Below, piece by piece: positions 5,852 to 10,345 of a stretch of DNA of 10,345 nt. The position numbers and the translations under genes are program-made. The stretch covers positions 1 to 10,345 of the forward strand of contig JAJCYF010000063.1 in NCBI GenBank assembly GCA_029263035.1. Reading direction: 5' to 3'. The notes beneath the pieces are model-generated. The model made no database searches. It worked only from the letters and a program-made list of their open reading frames with translations, and was not told the DNA's origin. Within the stretch, counting starts at the first letter, position 1. The number at the start of each line of letters is the position of its first letter. This stretch comes from Actinomycetes bacterium. GTDB taxonomy: Bacteria; Actinomycetota; CADDZG01; JAHWKV01.

Positions 5852-7018
5852 CTAGGAACCCTTCATAGCCTTCAAAACTCGCTCCATGCCCTCGTCGACC
5901 CGGTCATCCGCCAGCGTAAGGGAGAACCGGACAAAACCCTCGCCGTTGGCGCCGTAGCCGGAGCCGGGAGCCACGACCACACCCGCCTCGTCCAGCAGCA
6001 ACTGGCAGAAGCTAACCGAGGTGTGCCCTTCGGGAACCGGAACCCAAACATAGATGGCGCCCTTCGGTGCCCGCACCGGGATACCGCCGTCGTTCAGGGC
6101 GCCGACCACCACGTCGCGGCGGCGCTTGTAGACCGCGATGTTCTCCTCGATGCAGTCCTGTGGCCCGTCCAGAGCGGTAATGCCCGCCCGCTGGAGGGCG
6201 TTGAAGATGCCCGAGTCGATGTTGGTCTTGACCCGCCCGATGGCCTCGATGGCCTCAGCGGAGCCGACCGCCCAGCCGATACGCCAGCCGGTCATGTTGT
6301 AGGTCTTGGAGAGCGAGCCGAACTCGACCGCGGTGTCGAGCGCACCCGGCGCCTGCAGGACGCTGGGGGCGACGTAACCGTCGTAGGTGAGCTCGACGTA
6401 GGCGGCGTCGTGGGCCAGTAGCAGGTCGTTGCGGGCGCAGAACTGCACCGCCTCGGCCAGGAACTCCGGCGTACAGACCGCCGAGGTCGGGTTGGAGGGG
6501 AAGTTCAGCCACAAAACCTTGGACGCCTGAACCGCCAGCTCGGGGATTCGATCCAGCTGGGGCACGAAGTCGTGCTCGGCAGACAGCGGCACCGAGATCG
6601 TCCCGCCGCCGGCCAGCATGGTTGCGGTCTGGTAGACCGGGTAGCCCGGGTCCTGGATCAGGACCATGTCGCCCGGGTCGACGAAAGCGGTCCCCAGGTG
6701 GGCGATGCCCTCCTTGGAGCCGATCAGCGGGAGCACCTGGGTTTTGGGGTCCAGGGTCACGCCGAACCGGCGGTCGTAGTAGCGGGCGATGGCCTCCCGC
6801 AGCTCGGGCATGCCGTAGTAGGACGGGTACTGGTGGGTAGCCGGGTCGGCCATCGCCTTCTGGCCGGCCTCCACGATGTGAGCCGGGGTCGGGCGGTCGG
6901 GGTCCCCGATGCCGAACGAGATGACGTCGACCCCCTTCGCCTTTGCGGCCGAGACCTTCTTGTCCAGCTCGGCGAACAGGTACGGGGGCAGTGCAGAGAT
7001 CCTGCGGGCACTTCTCAA
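5852..7018 (-). CDS. dapL: LL-diaminopimelate aminotransferase
   Basis: A 388-residue fold-type I PLP aminotransferase. DapL converts tetrahydrodipicolinate to LL-diaminopimelate in one step using glutamate, bypassing the succinylase and acetylase routes. The opening ALPPYLFAELDKK, then FGIGDPDRPTP (35-45), QYPSYYGMPELREAI (63-77) and VLPLIGSKEGIAHL are typical of the DapL group. Catalytic features are NFPSNPTSA (172-180), D204 with Y207 for the pyridine ring, the Schiff-base lysine K238 in SLSKTYNMTGWRIGW, and R364 in GFVRFSL for the substrate carboxylate. The TTG start at 7018-7016 is supported by a perfect GGGAGG at 7029-7024 with a 5-nt spacer. It overlaps the dapF stop as TTGA. Lying directly after dapF, whose substrate is LL-DAP, strongly supports DapL over a generic aminotransferase. 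Confidence 0.9.
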   Translation of the reverse strand: MRSARRISALPPYLFAELDKKVSAAKAKGVDVISFGIGDPDRPTPAHIVEAGQKAMADPATHQYPSYYGMPELREAIARYYDRRFGVTLDPKTQVLPLIGSKEGIAHLGTAFVDPGDMVLIQDPGYPVYQTATMLAGGGTISVPLSAEHDFVPQLDRIPELAVQASKVLWLNFPSNPTSAVCTPEFLAEAVQFCARNDLLLAHDAAYVELTYDGYVAPSVLQAPGALDTAVEFGSLSKTYNMTGWRIGWAVGSAEAIEAIGRVKTNIDSGIFNALQRAGITALDGPQDCIEENIAVYKRRRDVVVGALNDGGIPVRAPKGAIYVWVPVPEGHTSVSFCQLLLDEAGVVVAPGSGYGANGEGFVRFSLTLADDRVDEGMERVLKAMKGS

Positions 7019-7767
7019 GCGGTCCTCCCATCAAAAACGTGAACTGCCGGGCCGGTCATGAACAGGCGGCCGTCCGGCTCTCTCTCGATAAACAGATCCC
7101 CTCCCCGGGTGCGCACCGTGGCCTTGCGCAGGCCGCTGGCGACCAGGCAGGCGCTGGACCCGGTCCCCGAGGACTGGGTCACCCCGACCCCCCGCTCCCA
7201 GAAGCGGGCGTGGATGATGTCGCCCTCGACCCTGGCGAACTCGACGTTCGTGCGGTTGGGGAATGCCGGGTCGTTCTCAACCAGCGGGCCGAGCTCGGTG
7301 ACCGGCGCCGCGTCGATGTCGTCGACGAAGGTCGTGGCGTGCGGATTTCCGGTGGTCGTGCGCTTCCAGGTCCGTCCGTGAAGTGTGATGTCGGGCTCTT
7401 CGACCGGGATTCCCATGTCGGCCCGGACCGAGGTGACGACCCCGTCGTTCACCGTCAGATCCAGGACCTTGATCTGGCCGGCGGCCTCAACGGTGACCGT
7501 AGTGTCCTTGTGGTGGCCGTTGTCGTAGAGGAACTTGCCGACGCAGCGCAGGCCGTTGCCGGAGACCTCGGCAATCCCTCCGTCGGCGTTGTAGAGCAAA
7601 AAGGAGAAGTCGGCCAGCTCCGACGGGCCGATAACGATCACGCCGTCGCCCCCGACGCCCAGATTCCGGTCGCACATCGCAACCGCGGTCGGAGCGTCCA
7701 TCTGCTGCGCGTACACCAGGATGAAGTCGTTGCCCAGGCCGTGATACTTCGAAAACTCAATCGTCAA
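7015..7767 (-). CDS. dapF: Diaminopimelate epimerase homologue with both catalytic Cys replaced by Ser
   Basis: A 250-residue DapF-family protein. DapF interconverts LL- and meso-diaminopimelate with two cysteines acting as opposing acid and base. The family signature places Cys before GNGxR; here the segment NADGGIAEVSGNGLR (60-74) has S69 at that position. The second site, canonically xCGTG after ERGVGET, reads ERGVGVTQSSGTG (191-203), giving S200 for Cys and V196 for Glu. Substrate-binding residues look intact: N13 in YHGLGNDF, N60, N141-H143 in GNPH, N174 in NVEF, and E191-R192. C75 and C207 are present 6-7 residues after each serine. The TTG start at 7767-7765 has GAGGTGG at 7783-7777 and overlaps the miaA end by 11 bp. 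It may be an active Ser variant, a changed reaction or a non-catalytic homologue; sequence alone cannot decide. Confidence 0.88.
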   Translation of the reverse strand: MTIEFSKYHGLGNDFILVYAQQMDAPTAVAMCDRNLGVGGDGVIVIGPSELADFSFLLYNADGGIAEVSGNGLRCVGKFLYDNGHHKDTTVTVEAAGQIKVLDLTVNDGVVTSVRADMGIPVEEPDITLHGRTWKRTTTGNPHATTFVDDIDAAPVTELGPLVENDPAFPNRTNVEFARVEGDIIHARFWERGVGVTQSSGTGSSACLVASGLRKATVRTRGGDLFIEREPDGRLFMTGPAVHVFDGRTA

Positions 7768-8722
7768 CTTGTTTGTCCACCTCGCCGTTGGTCAGGTATG
7801 CGGCCGCCGCATCCGGGTCCTCGAACCATTTGATCCGGGGGTCGGCCCGGAACCACCGCAGCTGCCTGCGCGCAAACTGCCGGGTCCGCAGCTTCGTTTC
7901 TTCAACGGCCTGGTCCAGAGTGAGCCGGCCGTTCAGGTAGTCGAGGATTTGAGCATATCCGAGCGCCTGGGCGGAGGTGGTCGACAGCGTGACGCCGGCC
8001 TCCTTGAGGGCCCGGACCTCCTCCACCCAGCCCCGGGCGACGAGGGCATCCACCCGGGCATCGATACGTTCGCTCAGATCCTCCAGAGAAAGAGTCAGCC
8101 CGGCAGCACGGAGGTCGTAGACCGCCTCGTGCTCGTCCCACCCGGTCCGGTAGGAGGAGAACGGTCGCCCGGTGATGTCGATGACCTCCAGCGCCCGGAT
8201 CGTCCGGCGTACGTTGGCCGGGTGCATGCGCCCGGCCGCTTCCGGGTCGAGGCTCTCCAGGCGGCGGAACATCTCAGAGCCGCCGAACTCGTAGGCCTCC
8301 GCCTCCAGGCGGGAGCGGACTGCGGCGTCGGTCGGCGGGAACTCCAGGGGATCCACGATCGCCCGGAAGTACAGGCCCGAACCGCCGACCAGAAGGGGAA
8401 CCCTGCCGCGGTTGAGGATGTCGTCGACGCATTCTCTGCCGGCCTGTTGGTACTGGGCGACGGTGGGGATCTCGCCGGGGTCGTTGATGTCGAGCAGGTG
8501 GTGGAGCACCGCCTCCCGGTCTTCGGCGGAGGGCTTGTCGGTACCGATGTCCATGCCCCGGTAGATCGCCGCGGAGTCGACCGAGACGATCTCCCCGCCG
8601 ATCTGCCGCGCCAGCCGCATCGCCAGGGTGCTCTTTCCCGCGGCGGTGGGACCCACGATGGCGAGAACCTCGGGCGGCCGGCTGCTAGACGAGCCGTCCC
8701 TCCATGTGACTGGGCGAGGCAC
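7757..8722 (-). CDS. miaA: tRNA dimethylallyltransferase MiaA
   Basis: MiaA transfers a dimethylallyl group to N6 of A37 in tRNAs reading UNN codons, giving i6A. The P-loop is GPTAAGKS, followed by SVDSAAIYRGMDIGT, which supplies the catalytic and tRNA-contacting residues and resembles the E. coli form SVDSALIYKGMDIGT. VGGSGLYFRAI, the HPANVRRTIRALEV block, ALGYAQILDYL and TRQFARRQLRWFR follow in the usual order. I chose GTG at 8722-8720 (321 aa, near the E. coli 316). It has GGAG about 7 nt upstream, and the longer ATG at 8773 adds 17 basic, unconserved residues and lacks a ribosome binding site. With this start the gene overlaps the miaB end by 38 bp. MiaA makes the substrate of MiaB, so the pair encodes consecutive steps of ms2i6A formation. 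Confidence 0.95.
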   Translation of the reverse strand: MPRPVTWRDGSSSSRPPEVLAIVGPTAAGKSTLAMRLARQIGGEIVSVDSAAIYRGMDIGTDKPSAEDREAVLHHLLDINDPGEIPTVAQYQQAGRECVDDILNRGRVPLLVGGSGLYFRAIVDPLEFPPTDAAVRSRLEAEAYEFGGSEMFRRLESLDPEAAGRMHPANVRRTIRALEVIDITGRPFSSYRTGWDEHEAVYDLRAAGLTLSLEDLSERIDARVDALVARGWVEEVRALKEAGVTLSTTSAQALGYAQILDYLNGRLTLDQAVEETKLRTRQFARRQLRWFRADPRIKWFEDPDAAAAYLTNGEVDKQVDD

Positions 8723-10103
8723 CGGTGATCTCCAGGGTCCGGAACTCCCCCTGGCCGGGGATCGCCGGCGCATCCGCTACGGCGGAGGAAACTCCGATCG
8801 AGGCGTTCAGGCGTCCAAGGCCGGTGCCGGCCGCCGGCGCAACCCCTGCGCCCACCAACTCCCTATCGGTGAAATGCACAAGCTTGTTCGTGCGGGTGCG
8901 GCCGGTCAGCTTGTCGGGATTCTTCTTCGATGGGCCCTCCACCAGCACCTCGACCATCTCGCCGACGTGGGCTTCGTTGCGCTCCAGCGAGATCCGGTGC
9001 TGGGCTTCGGCCAGGCGGTTGAAGCGCTCGGTGACCACCTCAGGGGGGATCTGGTCCTGCATGGTCGCCGCCACGGTTCCCGGCCGGGGCGAGTACTGGA
9101 AGGTGAACGCCGAGTCGAACCGGACCTCCTCCACCAGGCTGAGGGTCTGCGCAAAGTCTTCCTCGGTCTCGCCCGGAAAGCCGACGATGATGTCCGTCGT
9201 CAGCGCCAGGCCGGGAATGATCTCGCGGGCCATCGCCACCTTGTCCAGAAATTTCTCCCTTGAGTAGGACCGCTTCATGAGCTTCAGCACCCGCGAGGAG
9301 CCGGACTGCAGGGGCAGGTGCAGGTGCTCGCAGACCACCGATGACTCGGCCATCGCACGGGCGACCGGCTCCCGGAAGTCCTTGGGGTGGGGCGAGGTGT
9401 AGCGGACTCGTTTTAGTCCCTCGATGCCGTCAAGCGCCAGCAACAGGTCGGCGAACTTCGGCGTCGAGTAGATGTCGCGGCCGTAGGAGTTCACGTTCTG
9501 GCCCAGCAGGGTGACCTCGATCACCCCGTCGGCACACAGATCTTTGACCTCTCCCAGGATGTCGCCTATCCGGCGGGAGTCCTCGTGGCCCCTTACCGAG
9601 GGCACTATGCAGAATGTGCAGGCGTTGTTGCAGCCGTACTGGATGGCCACCCAGGCGTGAAACCGGTTGTCCCGCCGGGCCGGGAGGGCGGAGGGGAAGA
9701 CGTTCAGGGTCTCGGAGAACTCGACCACCGGGATGCCCTGCTCCTCCACCCGCTGGAGCAGTGCCGGAAGGGCCTCGATGTTGCGGGTACCCATGACGAC
9801 GTCAACCCACGGGGCCTTGCGGACGATGGTCTCCCGGTCCTTCTCGGCCAGGCATCCGCCGACAACCACCTTGAGGTCCGGGTTGACGTCCTTGACCGCC
9901 TTGATGTGCCCGAGGTTGCCGTACAGCCGGTTGTCGGCGTTCTCCCGGATCGCGCAGGTGTTGAAAACGGCGACATCCGCCAGGTCCGGGGTGGCCACCT
10001 TGCGGTAGCCCTGCACCTCAAGGAGGCCGGCCAGGCGCTCCGAGTCGTGCTCGTTCATCTGGCAGCCGAAGGTGCGGATCCAGTAGGTCTTCGATTTGTT
10101 CAC
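8685..10103 (-). CDS. miaB: tRNA-2-methylthio-N6-dimethylallyladenosine synthase MiaB
   Basis: A 472-residue radical-SAM methylthiotransferase that converts i6A37 to ms2i6A37. The N-terminal UPF0004 domain carries three cysteines for the auxiliary Fe-S cluster: C14 in FGCQMNEHDSE, C50 in NTCAIRENA and C84 in GGCLAEKD. The radical-SAM cluster motif CNNACTFC (C158, C162, C165) is followed by IVPSVRGHEDSR, LGQNVNSYG, LHLPLQSGS and TDIIVGFPGET. The C-terminal TRAM domain starts at about 378 (GEMVEVLVEGPSKK). It is interrupted at about 420-455 by an Ala/Gly-rich insertion before the last strand (LEITGASPSHMEGRLV). The GTG start fits the family N-terminus but has no Shine-Dalgarno sequence and may be leaderless. 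It is the first gene of the six-gene operon that runs to position 3969. Confidence 0.97.
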   Translation of the reverse strand: MNKSKTYWIRTFGCQMNEHDSERLAGLLEVQGYRKVATPDLADVAVFNTCAIRENADNRLYGNLGHIKAVKDVNPDLKVVVGGCLAEKDRETIVRKAPWVDVVMGTRNIEALPALLQRVEEQGIPVVEFSETLNVFPSALPARRDNRFHAWVAIQYGCNNACTFCIVPSVRGHEDSRRIGDILGEVKDLCADGVIEVTLLGQNVNSYGRDIYSTPKFADLLLALDGIEGLKRVRYTSPHPKDFREPVARAMAESSVVCEHLHLPLQSGSSRVLKLMKRSYSREKFLDKVAMAREIIPGLALTTDIIVGFPGETEEDFAQTLSLVEEVRFDSAFTFQYSPRPGTVAATMQDQIPPEVVTERFNRLAEAQHRISLERNEAHVGEMVEVLVEGPSKKNPDKLTGRTRTNKLVHFTDRELVGAGVAPAAGTGLGRLNASIGVSSAVADAPAIPGQGEFRTLEITGASPSHMEGRLV

Positions 10104-10109
10104 GGACCA

Positions 10110-10115
10110 AGGGTA
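10110..10115 (-). promoter_or_regulatory. Possible -10 element for the miaB operon, leaderless start
   Basis: On the minus strand TACCCT (10115-10110) fits TAnnnT and ends 6 nt before the miaB GTG, so transcription would begin at or next to the start codon. This would explain the missing ribosome binding site. The -35 region falls inside the rny terminator stem and matches poorly. This is inference from spacing only. Confidence 0.3.
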
Positions 10116-10121
10116 TCGCGC

Positions 10122-10151
10122 AAAAGAAAGGGACCGCCCGCAGGCGGTCCC
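10122..10151 (-). terminator. Intrinsic terminator of rny
   Basis: On the minus strand GGGACCGCC and GGCGGTCCC form a perfect 9-bp GC-rich stem (10151-10143 with 10138-10130) around a TGCG loop, followed at once by TTTCTTTT (10129-10122). It begins 20 nt after the rny stop. It separates rny transcription from the miaB operon. Confidence 0.9.
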
Positions 10152-10171
10152 AATCCCTTGTTGCAGCGTCT

Positions 10172-10345
10172 CTACTTGGCAAACTCGATTGCCCGGTGCT
10201 CCCGGATGACCATGACCTTGATCTGGCCCGGGTATTGCAGCTCCTCCTCGATCTTCTTGGCGATATCCCGGGCGAGCACTTCGGCCTGAAGGTCGTCGAT
10301 CCGGTTCGGGTTCACCATGACCCGGACCTCACGGCCGGCCTGCAT
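10172..10345 (-). CDS. rny: Ribonuclease Y, C-terminal 57 codons only
   Basis: The frame enters from the right edge and ends at TAG (10174-10172). The visible residues start MQAGREVRVMVNP and include LARDIAKKIEEELQYPGQ and the final VMVIREHRAIEFAK. These match the conserved C-terminal tail of RNase Y, where QAGREVRV and IAKKIEEEL-YPGQIKV are hallmark segments. RNase Y is a membrane-anchored endoribonuclease that initiates mRNA decay; its transmembrane, KH and HD domains lie outside the window. The first codon seen (ATG) is internal, not a start. Its position just upstream of miaB is common in actinobacteria and other Gram-positives. Confidence 0.93.
   Translation of the reverse strand: MQAGREVRVMVNPNRIDDLQAEVLARDIAKKIEEELQYPGQIKVMVIREHRAIEFAK

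Noticed and set aside
4646..6421. A 591-codon open frame on the plus strand opposite hflX and dapL
   Set aside because: It lies antisense to two unmistakable genes, its composition (runs of Gly, Arg, Leu, Val, Gln, Asp) is that of a high-GC complement, and no domain is recognisable. It is a codon-bias artefact.
8628..9263. Plus-strand open frames opposite miaB and miaA
   Set aside because: They are shadows of well-conserved genes, with no ribosome binding site and no recognisable domain.

Overview
This window looks like ordinary chromosomal DNA of a high-GC actinobacterium. The GC content is high, GTG and TTG starts are common, and genes overlap by a few bases. The minus-strand order (rny, miaB, miaA, dapF, hflX) matches the conserved actinobacterial arrangement. 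An LL-diaminopimelate aminotransferase (dapL) between dapF and hflX, together with RNase Y, points away from Streptomyces and the mycobacteria and toward a less-studied, deep-branching actinobacterial lineage. I cannot name the genus. I see no mobile element, CRISPR array, tRNA or rRNA.

Left half (plus strand). Positions 3-1124 hold the C-terminal part of a zinc metallopeptidase of the 'peptidase MA-like' type. Next comes a compact cluster of a stand-alone nucleotidyltransferase-fold protein, an 81-residue BON-domain protein and a calcineurin-like metallophosphoesterase. The two junctions are ATGA and GTGA stop/start overlaps, so the three are almost certainly co-translated. After a 110-bp gap with a possible promoter and a strong hairpin lies a membrane-anchored polysaccharide deacetylase with DUF348/G5-like wall-binding modules. 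Its stop codon overlaps, tail to tail, the stop codon of the last gene of the opposing operon.

Right half (minus strand, read from high to low coordinates). The last 57 codons of RNase Y end in a clear intrinsic terminator. Downstream is one tightly packed operon: miaB, miaA (i6A and ms2i6A modification of tRNA A37), dapF and dapL (diaminopimelate/lysine/peptidoglycan branch), hflX (ribosome-associated GTPase), and a DUF1629/Imm11-like protein. All junctions abut or overlap. miaB may be translated from a leaderless mRNA.

The most unusual observation is in DapF. Both catalytic cysteine positions are serine (S69 and S200), while the substrate-binding residues are retained. Other points worth a second look are the nucleotidyltransferase-BON-phosphoesterase trio, the immunity-like protein translationally coupled to hflX with no visible toxin, the NQAD form of the HflX G4 motif, and an insertion in the MiaB TRAM domain.

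There is no gene-free stretch over 300 bases. The gaps are 1125-1176, 2780-2889 and 10104-10171, and each is described.
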